64,000 nt of DNA, taken from positions 46,072,751 to 46,136,750 of the forward strand of contig CM019693.1 of the NCBI GenBank assembly GCA_009760885.1, given 5' to 3'. This DNA is from Achatina immaculata. Lineage: Eukaryota > Mollusca > Gastropoda > Stylommatophora > Achatinidae. The notes below the pieces were generated by a model that did no database searches, was not told where the DNA came from, and was given only the letters and a program-made list of their open reading frames with translations. The position numbers and the translations under genes are program-made. This document shows positions 44,794-56,395 of the stretch, piece by piece (position 1 is the first letter of the stretch; every line of letters begins with the position of its first letter).

Positions 44794-45499
44794 GTTAAAA
44801 GGATATGATACTCTCTCACGAAGTGCCCTATATACTTTGTATACTCTCAAACAGTTAATTCTGCACACCAAACTTAGCTTCTGGAACATTGCCAAACCCT
44901 AAGAAAAGGACAAATCGACATCCAACTCAAGGTTGCATTTGAAGGAGAGTAATATACTCAAAGCCACTGGCTCCCTAAAGACAACATTGAGAAATGAAAG
45001 GTTAAGATGAGACATGTACAAAGAATGGATGAGAACATATGTAGATAGGAATATGGACATAGCCTATGGCCACCCCGCTGCTCTTGAATGTTTTCTAAGT
45101 AGATCTAGACATATTTAGAGGACTGAAGAAGTAGTTAGGAGTAGTTAGGAGGTTAGTTCAGACATTCATTCAGCGAGAATGCAATACGGAGTCACAATAC
45201 GAGATCGACAAGTAGATCTACACATCTCAGATGGTAAGTAGGGGTAAGTAGCGCGGATCTAGACCTAGCCGATGGTGAGCTGGCCACAATCAGTGTCTAA
45301 AAACATCACATTACTTCTTTTTTCCTAAAAAACTCTGCATTTATGAAATTTTCATTCATTTAGCTATACTTTGAAACATATTAAGTATACGGAAGTACAT
45401 GGAACTACTGTTTTCCATTCCATTTTACAACTAGACCCCCTTACAGACCAAGACCCGCGTTTTTACTCCCGCACACCAGAACACATCCGTGTTTTTCCT
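44794..45499. other. No gene seen
   Basis: Unique sequence with several AGATCTA/TAGATCT words around 45100-45260. No coding or TE homology supported. Confidence 0.4.
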
Positions 45500-46236
45500 T
45501 ATGCACGGAAAGAGTTTGTTCCACTTTATACCAAGTACTTTCCTTAGGCATTTTTTTTTTCAACAGAATCTAACTTCTTGTCTATTTCTTTAGTTGATTT
45601 CCAGCTTTCACGTGCATAAATGAGGGTGGATACCATATTTTAATCTAATAATCTTAACTTGGCTTTTGTTCTTATAACTTTTTGAATTCCATATGTTCTC
45701 AAGATTTTTGAAGGACAATGCTGCTTTTGCAATTCTAACTTCCTTCCTGGTATCACCTTCCTAGTCTATGTAGCTGCCAAGGTATGCAAACTGGCTTACT
45801 TCATCAACAGCTGTTCCTTCTACATATATTTTTCCTTCTTGATTAATGAGAAGTTTCATTATTTTTGCTTTGTCTTTGTTAATGTCAAGACCTGTTTTGC
45901 TAGCCAGGGAAGACAGGAAATCTGTTTTTTTCCTGCATCGATTTCACATTGTCACTGATAAGAGTTATGTCATCTGCAAAATCAAAATCTTCTATTTGGG
46001 TCCCATGTACCCAGTCAATGCCAGATTTATCTGTACAGCATCTTTTCATTATGAAGTCTATGGCAATTCCAAAAAGCAAGGGAGATAATATACATCCTTG
46101 TTTCACTCCTGTTTCCATTCACTCATTCCTTCTTCTGTCTTGACTGCACAAACATATCCATTGTAGAGATCTCTAATGATGTTGAAAATTTTAGATGGTA
46201 TTCCATATATTCTTAAAATTCTCCACAATGAACCTC
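45500..46236 (-). mobile_element. LINE family A fragment ending in an AT tract
   Basis: Reverse-strand copy covering (right to left) HRGSLWRILRIYGIPSKIFN, a break, METGVKQGCILSPLLFGIAI, catalytic FDFADDITLISDN, and the beginning of the C-terminal part. It lacks the 3' end. At 46237 it changes abruptly into (AT)n. Confidence 0.85.
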
Positions 46237-46242
46237 TGTGTA

Positions 46243-46299
<57 letters not shown>

Positions 46300-46300
46300 T
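46237..46300. repeat. (AT)n microsatellite
   Basis: About 30 AT/TA dinucleotides at the broken edge of a family-A fragment. Confidence 0.95.
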
Positions 46301-46564
46301 CAAAATTTTATTTTTCAAATTTTTATTACAATAAAAATATTCAAATTTCTTCAAAATCCCTGTGTGCATGAAAAAACAGAAGAGGTTCTGATTTATTTAT
46401 TCCTGAGTCATTTAAGAGATTAGAAAAAAAAAGAAAAAAAAAAAAAACTCTGTTTTATTTTGCTGATCTTGCAATTCTTTGATCTAAAACTGTTCTAATT
46501 TCCACTAAATATGAATGTGTGAATGTAAAATGTCTGAAACAAATAAAAAAGAAAAAACTATCAT

Positions 46565-47638
46565 TAAGAAGAATACAGCTAGTTAGTTAAGAAGTACCAT
46601 CTTCCAGTAAGAAGAACACAACTAGTTAGTTAAGAAGTACCATCTTCCAGTAAGAAGAACACAACTAGTTAGTTAAGAAGTACCATCTTCCAGTAAGAAG
46701 AACACAACTAGTTAGTTAAGAAGTACCATCTTCCAGTAAGAAGAACACAACTAGTTAGTTAAGAAGTACCATCTTCCAGTAAGAAGAACACAACTAGTTA
46801 GTTAAGAAAGACCATCTTCTAGTAAGAAGAACACAACTAGTTAGTTAAGAAGTACCATCTTCCAGTAAGAAGAACACAACTAGTTAGTTAAGAAGTACCA
46901 TCTTCCAGTAAGAAGAACACAAATAGTTAGTTAAGAAGTACCATCTTCCAGTAAGAAGAACACAAATAGTTAGTTAAGAAGTACCATCTTCCAGTAAGAA
47001 GAACACAACTAGTTAGTTAAGAAGTACCATTTTCCAGTAAGAAGAACACAAATAGTTAGTTAAGAAGTACCATCTTCCAGTAAGAAGAACACAAATAGTT
47101 AGTTAAGAAGTACCATTTTCCAGTAAGAAGAACACAAATAGTTAGTTAAGAAGTACCATCTTCCAGTAAGAAGAACACAACTTGTTAGTTAAGAAGTACC
47201 ATTTTCCAGTAAGATGAACACAACTAGTTAGTTAAGAAGTACCATCTTCTAGTAAGAAGAACACAACTAGTTAGTTAAGAAGTACCATCTTCCAGTAAGA
47301 AGAACACAACTAGTTAGTTAAGAAGTACCATTTTCCAGTAAGAAGAACACAAATAGTTAGTTAAGAAGTACCATCTTCCAGTAAGAAGAACACAAATAGT
47401 TAGTTAAGAAGTACCATTTTCCAGTAAGAAGAACACAAATAGTTAGTTAAGAAGTACCATCTTCCAGTAAGAAGAACACAACTTGTTAGTTAAGAAGTAC
47501 CATTTTCCAGTAAGATGAACACAACTAGTTAGTTAAGAAGTACCATCTTCTAGTAAGAAGAACACAACTAGTTAGTTAAGAAGTACCATCTTCCAGTAAG
47601 AAGAACACAACTAGTTAGTTAAGAAGGACCATCATCCA
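46565..47638. repeat. 43-bp satellite, about 25 units, with a 301-bp higher-order repeat
   Basis: The unit is AAGAAGAACACAACTAGTTA plus GTTAAGAAGTACCATCTTCCAGT. Unit variants (CTAG/ATAG/CTTG; CTTCC/TTTTCC; GATGAACAC) recur in the same order with a shift of exactly 301 bp = 7 units: CTTGTTAG is at 47181 and again at 47482. So 47035-47335 and 47336-47636 are a recent block duplication. Confidence 0.95.
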
Positions 47639-47850
47639 TGCACTTTGGACACATTCATAAGTGCTCTGATCTACTCTTCAGTATCTTCTTCAGCATACAG
47701 TAACTGATGACACATGATCCTTGCTGGCTGACCATCAGTCTGGATAAATGGCTCATTTTTCACCATCCCAAGTTTCACCCCCAACTGCTTCATTCTTGAC
47801 AACGATGCTGATTCACATTTGTCATTTAACTCCTTTCTTTGACCAGCTTC

Positions 47851-48348
47851 CTGATGATATCAGCTTGATCCACTGCCTGCCCTTCCTCTGTGACATCTCT
47901 TAAGCACTGATGATATCTACTTGATCCATTGCCTGCCCTTCCTCTGTGACATCTCTTAAGCACTGATGATATCTACTTGATCCGCTGCCTGCCCTTCCTC
48001 TGTGACATCTCTTAAGCACTGATGATATCTGCTTGATCCATTGCCTGCCCTTCCTCTGTGACATCTCTTAAGCACTGATGATATCTGCTTGATCCATTGC
48101 CTGCCCTTCCTCTGTGACATCTCTTAAGCACTGATGATATCTGCTTGATCCATTGCCTGCCCTTCCTCTGTGACATCTCTTAAGCACTGATGATATCTGC
48201 TTGATCCATTGCCTGCCCTTCCTCTGTGACATCTCTTAAGCACTGATGATATCTGCTTGATCCATTGCCTGCCCTTCCTCTGTGACATCTCTTAAGCACT
48301 GATGATATCTGCTTGATCCATTGCCTGCCCTTCCTCTGTGACATCTGA
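47851..48348. repeat. 56-bp tandem repeat, nine units, derived from LINE coding DNA
   Basis: The unit is CACTGATGATATCTGCTTGA plus TCCATTGCCTGCCCTTCCTC plus TGTGACATCTCTTAAG. On the reverse strand the first unit continues the LINE protein (ANSDVTEEGQAMDQADIIS), so the repeat is an amplified piece of the RNase H downstream region. 56 is not a multiple of three, so amplification destroyed the frame. Confidence 0.9.
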
Positions 48349-48360
48349 GTTTGCCAGTTT

Positions 48361-48960
48361 TTCTACTCATTCATTTCCACTGACTCCTGCATGGTTTGGT
48401 ACAAAAATGAAGGTCAGTCAATGGATCTGTGAATCTGCAGGGATTCAAGCCACTATTGGATCTGTGAATCTGCAGGGATTCAAGCCACTATTGCCTTAGA
48501 GCCAGTCTGAATTTTCCTTAGCATGTTCATTGAGTCAGCTTAGATGTCTGCTTGCCTGTAGTCTTATGAGCTTCTGTCACAGCCATGGTTTCCTGTGTTA
48601 GGTTGCTTGTTGTTGCAGTAAAAGCATGCAGACTTCTTTCAATGTTTTGTCATTTGAGTTGACTGTAATGGCACAGGCACACATCTTGCCCCAAACCACT
48701 GATCCATCTGTATAAATAACAGCATAGCCATCTCTGGTATTTTCACTAAATAGTGCTTTGACCTCAGCATCTACTGCAGCAGGAATATGTTCTTTCTATG
48801 TTTTGTTGAGTGTAATGTGAACAGAATCACTTTGAAATTTGGTGGTTTGGCTAAGCATTCCTGTCCTGGATAGAAATCCTGAGGATAATATCTTCTTCAC
48901 AGCCCATTCTCTCTTGAGCCTGTTTCCTTTTGCTCTTACCAGTTCACTGTGGAGTGGATG
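48361..48960 (-). pseudogene. RNase H domain of the satellite-bearing LINE
   Basis: RNase H would remove the RNA strand after reverse transcription. Reading right to left: GYAVIYTDGSVVWGKMCA gives the first catalytic Asp (YTDGS). A frame-shifted middle has ETMAVTEAH (the catalytic Glu helix). FVPNHAGVSGNEWVEKLANS is the typical end, with its conserved His and the final acidic position apparently replaced. A 40-bp stretch (GGATCTGTGAATCTGCAGG) is directly duplicated at 48422 and 48459. Stops occur throughout. Confidence 0.75.
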
Positions 48961-49032
48961 TGTCACTGTGGAGTGAGTGTCACCTGTCTACCCTTATTCT
49001 GAGGCAGGAATGTGGCCTTTCTAATTTTATTC

Positions 49033-50209
49033 TGCCATCCATAGTGTGAAAGTCTAGCAGATACCTCATCTTCCACCCATGTTGAGAAAGTCTAGCAGAT
49101 ACCTCATCTGTCATCCATGGTGAGAAAGTCTAGCAGATACCTCATCTGTCATCCATGGTGGGAAAGTCTAGCAGATACCTCATCTGTCATCCATGGTGAG
49201 AAAGTCTAGCAGATACTTCATCTGTCACCCATGGTGAGAAAGTCTAGCAGATACCTCATCTGTCATCCATGGTGAGAAAGTCTAGCAGATACCTCATCTG
49301 TCATCCATGGTGAGAAAGTCTAGCAGATACCTCATCTGTCATCCATGGTGAGAAAGTCTAGCAGATACCTCATCTGTCATCCATGGTGGGAAAGTCTTGC
49401 AGATACCTCATCTGTCATCCATGGTGAGAAAGTCTAGCAGATACCTCATCTGTCACCCATGGTGAGAAAGTCTAGCAGATACCTCATCTGCCACCCATGG
49501 TGGGAAAGTCTTGCAGATACCTCATCTGTCATCCATGGTGGGAAAGTCTAGCAGATACCTCATCTGTCATCCATGGTGAGAAAGTCTAGCAGATACTTCA
49601 TCTGTCATCCATGGTGAGAAAGTCTAGCAGATACCTCATCTGTCACCCATGGTGAGAAAGTCTAGCAGATACCTCATCTGTCATCCATAGTGGGAAAGTC
49701 TAGCAGATACCTCATCTGTCACCCATGGTGAGAAAGTCTAGCAGATACCTCATCTGTCACCCATGGTGAGAAAGTCTAGCAGATACCTCATCTGCCAGCC
49801 ATGGTGGGAAAGTCTTGCAGATACCTCATCTGTCATCCATGGTGGGAAAGTCTAGCAGATACCTCATCTGTCATCCATGGTGAGAAAGTCTAGAAGATAC
49901 CTCATCTGTCATCCATGGTGGGAAAGTCTAGCAGATACCTCATCTGTCATCCATGGTGGGAAAGTCTAGCAGATACCTCATCTGCCATCCATGGTGGGAA
50001 AGTCTAGCAGATAATTCATCTGCCACTCATGGTGAGAAAGTCTAGCAGATACTTCATCTGTCATCCATGGTGAGAAAGTCTAGCAGATACCTCATCTGCC
50101 ATCCATGGTGGGAAAGTCTAGCAGATAATTCATCTGCCACTCATGGTGAGAAAGTCTAGCAGATACTTCATCTGTCATCCATGGTGAGAAAGTCTAGCAG
50201 ATACCTCAT
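49033..50209. repeat. 38-bp satellite, about 31 units
   Basis: The unit is TCTAGCAGATACCTCATCTG plus TCATCCATGGTGAGAAAG. Variants (GGGAAAG, TCTTGCAG, AATTCATCTGCCACTC) recur in the same order at 114-bp (three-unit) distance, for example 49988 and 50102. It lies between two parts of an RNase H LINE. Confidence 0.95.
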
Positions 50210-50689
50210 GATCTTGCAGGATGTCTCTGATGCATCCAAGAATAATATGCATTGTCTTTCTCTATTTATCTCAAGCCTTCCTATCTGCTTTGGACTAAGT
50301 GTTAGAGCTATCAGTGAAAACTCAGTCATAGAAGGGACCAGCCCCTAATTAAGAGAACTAGCACCCACTGTTCAGGGTTAGCTGCAGCCATGATTTTTAA
50401 TGCAGCTAATCTTTTTCTGGCGTCAGTATATCTACGAATTGGAAGCTCATCGAGTTAAAAGAGCACATTATAGAAGAAAGCCTAGGGTGACAGGTACTGA
50501 TGTGCCAACACTCCACCAAGTGTCATTGTATATACTGTGACAGCTAGTTGCAATCACGGCACTGGGATTGCATTGTGCCTGCCATTGAAAGGAAAATTTT
50601 AGATATATGCCTGAGGCAGCATCAGATAAGACAGTTCTCTTAATAGTCTCTATTTTTATCATCATTTGCAGAACTTGAACTCAACAGCA

Positions 50690-51690
50690 ACTGTCACAAT
50701 TCACAATGTGAGAACCACTGGATACCTTTGTATAACGTCTGAACACATTTTATTGAATGGATAAAATGAGTAGTGAAAAGTGACGATGAAGGAAATATAG
50801 CGTATAACAGATGAATAAGCAGCTCCACTCCCCGGGCAAGAACTGAGTTTGCCATGTAGAGAGGGAATGGACAACACTCACTCTCAATAGATCAGCACTT
50901 ATACAACATGATAGAACAAAAAGTCGAACTTACTGACTTAAGGAAATGCTCCATGGTTCTGCACACAAATTTTCACAATACAAAGTTCAGAACTACAGTT
51001 TCTAAGGTCATCTCAAAAAAGAAACTGTTTCACATTCTACACTTCTAGTTCACATGAATATGAAACAACATCAGAACCAATACTTGGATCTATGGGAAAA
51101 GAAACTACTAGATCAACAGCCTAGTCACATTAACACTCACATCATTCTAGTTCTGAGCTATTCCAAAACTCCATGATATTAATCACATAATTACATGTCT
51201 AATCTCAATCTTTCTATCTTACCAAAAAAAAAAAAACAAACTCATGCTTAAATATGAGCTACAATTTTACCTTGAACTTTCTCATAATTTATTTCATGAG
51301 ACATTTGACCCTTGTGAAATGTGTGTTTACTGATTTAGAGTAATAAAGTGTCAAAACATCTCCAAATTTAACTTTCTGTTATTAAATATAACTAGTCTAG
51401 ACAAACAACTCACAAAAAATAGTCACAAGTCTCGTGAAGCTAACATGTCATAATTGACATTGAGTAAAAGCATCCCAAAGTTTAAATTTTCTGTTACTAA
51501 ATTTAGCCAGTCTAGAAACAATTCACCAAAAATAATCAAATCTCAGGAAGTTAACATGACATAACTGACCTTTCCTTGAACCTATCCATGTCATAACTAA
51601 GGGCTTTAAAACTTTATCTAAGAACTAAATTTTATCTTTGATTATTGTCCTTAAATAGTAGAAAATTTATACTAACAAGTGCAGTTTCAA
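50690..51690. repeat. Interspersed repeat H, copy 3
   Basis: Longest copy of repeat H. It begins near TGTCACAATTCACAATG and ends near AATACTGTCACAAC; the terminal TGTCACA at both ends and CAAC on both flanks hint at an LTR-like unit of about 1 kb. Internal subrepeat: TTAAATTTTCTGTTACTAAA at 51483 resembles TTAACTTTCTGTTATTAAAT at 51367. No coding sequence. Confidence 0.6.
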
Positions 51691-53680
51691 AATACTGTCA
51701 CAACAACTAGGTAAGGTTAATAAACAATACCTACACAGTTTGGAAAGCAGCCATTCAAAATTCAGAAATATCTGCAGGAGCACATTGATTCCAACCAAAA
51801 GTATCTGAAACTATTGGGCTACAATCATGAGAAGATGTCACTTCATCCACTAAGACTGAGGTCAGTCACATGGTGCATCTTATTGCACTGTGTACAGCTT
51901 AAATGAACTTCAGCATTTGTTGTCACAAGCAACAGAAGACTGTTGACAATTTCTCTGTTGACAATTTTCATAAAGTAATTGCATCATTTGTTAAGGCAAA
52001 ATTAAAATATGCAAAGTCTGTCTGATAATGTTTCATGAGCAAACTAAAGATTTAGTTTCATATCCTCCTTGTACAAATCCAAGAGTGTCAGCCAGTGATG
52101 GAGTTTTACAGTTACTTCCATTTCCAGGTTGTGATAGTATAAATCTGCAGGTTCTTCTACATCCTTGCTTGACTTCTTTTCAGGTTCCCTGTCTCTTGGA
52201 CTTTTCTTTGAATCTGATGAAACAGACATGGTTTTAAAAAAAACAAACAAACAAATCTGTAGAGAAGGAGTTTTTGAAAGAAATGTTAATAAAATCACTT
52301 AACAAAATACAGATAATATTTAACTACTGATACATTGAACAGAGCTCTGAAAACAATTTATTTGCTCCATTAGACTACATCTTCAAAGTCACCTACAGAG
52401 ATAACAATCATTTCAGACAACAGATAAGTGACTGATTTGCCAGTGAAAACAAAGATTATGTCATTTCCATAAGTGTGCTACCAGTGATGTTTACAGTACA
52501 GTACGATCTTCTTGTTCTAAAGACTGCTCCAAGCCACTGTTGTGACGTATTGTTTAGTGTGTGGTCTGGTACAACTTTGGTAGCAGCCAAATTTTGGATC
52601 TGAAATGTTTCTTGACAAATCCAAGTATAGTGTTTGAAAAAACTAAGTACAAGTGGCCTTGAAAAATAGACAAAGCATCTTAGTCATGAAAGAAAACAGA
52701 TAATAACTGTAACTTGAAACCATGAAGTCTAGTAGGATGGGCACCTGCCTTGGTGACTATCCTCTTTTGATTTTCCTTATGGTCATTCTCTTACTAATTT
52801 TCTTTTTCTCACCATCTCAAGTGCTTTGTTTGCAACTGTTCCAGGCTAATAAAACACTTTTCTCTAACACTGGGATAGTTACAATGTGCAAGCCTCATTG
52901 TTCCAACAAGCTCAAACTGAAGATTCCAAGCATCTGCTAAATGAAGGATGTTTCTGCTGAATCAGTTTCTACTGTTTTGTTTCCTGACAAGTAGCTGTCA
53001 TCTTTTAATTTTAAAATTGCCGCTTTTTCTAAATTTAGCACTAGAAACTTGACACTAACAACGTTTTCAGAAAAGTTAGTTTGGATACTTATATGTTGAT
53101 CAACAAGATAAGCTTCAAAGCCTGGCTTAGGGTGTGGTCAAATGTAATTTTGAGTAAAAAGAGGCTGTAGCATATAAGTAGAGTAACTGAAGATTCACTT
53201 CATAAAACAGAGTTGTAGAATACTTCAGTAAAGTTCCCTGATTTGGTTTAGAAGTTTTGTTTTAAGATTAATTGAAAATCATTTAAAAGTTTGTTGCTTT
53301 TAACTCAGGACTCTAAGTCTTTTATTCAGTTACATTTCACACAAATAGTTCTCTGTAATTACTTTTTCTGTAGATGTTACATCTTTTGATTGAACTTGAA
53401 AAAAGGCTAGAAATGATTCTATAAAACTCACAGTCTTGACAAAATTAGTATCTACTTTAGAAAATCATTCTTTATGTGCAGTATCAGGAGTTGTATCAAA
53501 CAAACTCACATAATATTCATTTTTTTAAATGTCATTTATAATTGGCTCTTTAATGTATAAACTAAAGTGTGGATGAATTATTTTGAATCTGTTGTGATAA
53601 GTAGCATACAACTCAAGGATTTTCTTCAGCTTATTTTTAATAGTTTTCATCCTATTATTATTATTAGTGTTATTATATGC
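51691..53680. other. Mostly unique AT-rich sequence
   Basis: The longest stretch without arrays or recognisable TEs. Apart from a possible exon at 52116-52231 I see no gene. Confidence 0.5.
52116..52231 (-). CDS. Possible small exon, reverse strand
   Basis: After a T-rich tract on the reverse strand comes ccATGtct and the frame MSVSSDSKKSPRDREPEKKS, SKDVEEPADLYYHNLEME, reaching GAA|GTAACT, a moderate splice donor at 52115. Read without splicing the frame goes on to a stop at 52044-52046. CATCAG|AT at 52214 could alternatively be an acceptor. The composition (acidic, basic, Ser-rich, then LYYHNLEMEV) is protein-like. Unrecognised; no companion exon found. Confidence 0.3.
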
Positions 53681-53780
53681 TGCGCCTGACTGTGCTGGTA
53701 ATTATGCTTCTCCTTCTTGTGCAATCTTTGGTGTTTTCAATCAATTCAAATGTTTTTCTTTTTCCATACCACTTGGTGAG
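53681..53780 (-). mobile_element. LINE family F 3' scrap
   Basis: GCTGCGCCTGACTGTGCTGG plus TAATTATGCTTCTCC resembles the start of the F copy at 41419 and 11170. Only about 70 bp are recognisable, directly beside a family-A copy. Confidence 0.55.
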
Positions 53781-53796
53781 TTCTTACATTTTACAT

Positions 53797-54514
53797 CCTT
53801 CCTGTGCCGTTAAATGTCACATAGAACTTGCATGATAGTTTGCCAAGTTTTCTTGTTTCGGTGAGTTTTTCAATCTCATTAAGGTATCTTATGCCTTTTA
53901 ATTTGACCTCTCTTGACAATGTCCTCTTTAGAGTTTCATGTGGTCGATCTCTTTTTCTTTGGCCCGTTGTGTTCTACTTGACAGCTTGTTTTGGGATTCT
54001 CTGATTCTTTCTTCTCATCACGTGACTGATATATGTCCATTTTCTTTTTCTGACCACCAATGAGACAGGTTCACTCATTTGCCTTATCTCTGCATTTTTC
54101 TTGAATTTGTTCCACTTTATACTTAGTATTTTCTTTATGCATTTATTTTCAAAACAGTCTAATTTATTGTCTATTTCTTTAGTTGTTTTCCACTTTTGTA
54201 TGCATAAAAGAGGGATGATATCACATTTGAACTGAATAATCTTAGATTGGTTTTTGTGCTTATGTCTTTTGAGTGCCATATGTTCTCAAGATTCTTGAAA
54301 GTCAATGCTGCTTTTTCAATTCTAACCTCCTTTCTGGTGTCAACATCCTGGTCTATGTAGCTGCCGAGGTATGCAAGTTGGTGTACTTCTTGGACAGCTG
54401 TTCCTTCTATGTATATTTTTCCTTATTGAAGTTTCATTTTTTTGTTTTATCAAGTCCTATTTTTCTAGCTAGTGAAGACAGGGTATCTGTTTTTCTTACA
54501 TCAAATTCACATTG
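53797..54514 (-). mobile_element. LINE family A, 3' part, left of the LTR element
   Basis: Starts with the family 3' end (ACATCCTTCCTGTGCCG). Right to left it encodes YLGSYIDQDVDTRKEV-like, KWKTTKEIDNKLDCFENKCI, KKILSIKWNKFKKNAEIRQM. It stops at TTCACATTG where the LTR element begins; the matching family-A sequence on the other side (58198) starts ~560 bp further on, so target sequence is missing. Confidence 0.85.
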
Positions 54515-55065
54515 TGTAACAGAATTGAGGCTGCTAGATCAATCACAGAGACCAGTCTTCAACAAGTCAACCCATTTCAGCCATCAGCATAAACACATTA
54601 ACAGTGGTACTATGATTCGCCTCTAGAAGTACCCAAATCAAAATTCTATTTTTGTGGTGCCATGACCAGGATCACATCACGACCAGTTCATACATCAGGC
54701 CCACAGTTGTGTTGCATTCTGCAGTTCATCACAGCGGTCTTCAAGTTGTTGGTTAAGCAGAACATTTTTGTTGTTAGCATTAGGGTTCAGTTTGTGATTC
54801 TTGCTATCCCTCTTGTCCTATTGGCGTATCAATGTTGGGTCCGTTGGATGAAAAAGGAATCTAGTTAAATTAGAACTGAGTTTGGTCGGTTCTTATGTCC
54901 AGTGACATTGCTGAGAGATCCTAGATGTCAGCTTCAGTCACCAGTCAACTGAGAAAATTTGAGATGTCAGCTGCCACCCTATCCTGTTAATCTTGAAGCT
55001 CACTGTTACCTGTCCTTCTGTGAGAAGTTGATCCTGAACCATCACATTAGAGAGACCCCATATTT

Positions 55066-55560
55066 TCAAAAATTACAACATAAACAGTGCATAGTTTGGG
55101 AGATCTGGCATTTCAAAAATTACAACATAAACAGTGCACAGTTTGGGAGATCTGGCACTTCAAAAATTACAACATAAACAGTGCATAGTTTGGGAGATCT
55201 GGCATTTCAAAAATTACAACATAAACAGTGCACAGTTTGGGAGATCTGGCACTTCAAAAATTATGACATAAACAGTGCATAGTTTGGGAGATCTGGCATT
55301 TCAAAAATTGCAACATAAACAGTGCATAGTTTGGGAGATCTGGCACTTCAAAAATTATGACATAAACAGTGCATAGTTTGGGAGATCTGGCACTTCAAAA
55401 ATTACAACATAAACAGTGCATAGTTTGGGAGATCTGGCACTTCAAAAATTACAACATAAACAGTGTATAGTTTGGGAGATCTGGCACTTCAAAAATTATG
55501 ACATAAACAGTCATAGTTTGGGAGATCTGGCATTTCAAAAATTATGACATAAACAGTGTA
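55066..55560. repeat. 47-bp tandem repeat, about 10 units, in the LTR element leader
   Basis: The unit is CTTCAAAAATTACAACATAA plus ACAGTGCATAGTTTGGGAGA plus TCTGGCA. Alternating ACAACAT/ATGACAT and ACTTC/ATTTC variants show block duplication. Confidence 0.95.
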
Positions 55561-55926
55561 TTATTGAGAGACTTTGTTTTCAGGATTCATGGTGAACAAT
55601 ACTTTAATTTGAAAATTTGAAAGTCATTGTGCTGAACACATCATGTGACGTCATTCATGTGCCAAGGATTTTGACATTAGATATTTTTACAAGTGGACTT
55701 GAGGTACTTAGCTGCAGTTTTATTTTAGGACAATTGAGACATTATACTCATATTATTGAATTCCTTTCAGGATTAGTTAACTTTGTATTATACAACAGTG
55801 GCAGTTTAGCGTAGGATCATGGATATTCCAGCCAAGTGATATTTCAGTGTGACATTGTGCTTGCAAGTTTGCAGATTTTTGTGTTCTTTTTCAAGAATAG
55901 TTAAAGTCTAGTATTGGTAGCTCATA

Positions 55927-56286
55927 ATAAGGAAAATACTCAGTATAAAGTGGAATGAATTCAAGAGCAATGCAGAGATCAGACAGATGAGCAAACAACA
56001 ACCTGTCTCATGGGTGATCAGAAAAAGAAGATGGATATATGTCGGTCATGTGATGAGAAGAAACAATCAGAAAACCCCCAAACAAGCTATCAAATAGAAC
56101 ACAGCAGGCCGAAGAAAAAGAGTTCGACCATGTGAAACTCTAAACAGGACACTGTTAATTAAGAGAAGCCAATTCAGTGGGCATAACATCCCTTGATGAG
56201 ACTGAAAAACTCACCGAAGACAGGACATCTTGGATAACTACCATGCAGGCTGTATGTGACATCTAACGGCATAGGAAGGATGTAAG
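55927..56286 (+). mobile_element. LINE family A fragment inside the LTR element (perfect 14-bp TSD)
   Basis: ATTGGTAGCTCATA stands at 55913-55926 and 56287-56300. The 360-bp insert is the family-A 3' end: GGAAAATACTCAGTATAAAG, GTCTCATGGGTGATCAG (no frameshift at the site broken in the 29349 and 36053 copies), ending CATAGGAAGGATGTAAG. Confidence 0.95.
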
Positions 56287-56395
56287 ATTGGTAGCTCATA
56301 TATTCTGAATTACTGTTATTGGATTGCATTGTTTTCTTATAGTATTTCATTTATAGCATAGTAGGAACCAGTAGCCTGCTCTGGGTGAAGGATGC

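Larger units (their letters stand above)
47639..50500 (-). mobile_element. RNase H LINE (family G-like) swollen by two internal satellites
   Basis: Reverse-strand LINE. Right to left: YTDARKRLAALKIMAAANPE (near 50385-50450), then a 38-bp array, then a segment matching the region before RNase H (HSELVRAKGNRLKREWAVKK, about 48880-48960), RNase H start YTDGSVVWGKMCACAITVNS (about 48640-48710), RNase H end FVPNHAGVSGNE (about 48370-48400), VEKLANS, then a 56-bp array, then the C-terminal end. The arrays have grown from its coding sequence. Domain order fits family G (13405-15290). RT itself is not visible. Confidence 0.7.

Noticed and set aside
44434..44808. 124-codon frame of MPYNVYDSLN repeats as a repeat protein gene
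   Set aside because: It is simply a 30-bp minisatellite whose length is a multiple of three; no splice sites, promoter or flanking coding sequence.
46565..47638. CRISPR-like array
   Set aside because: Units are adjacent with no unique spacers, and the genome is eukaryotic.
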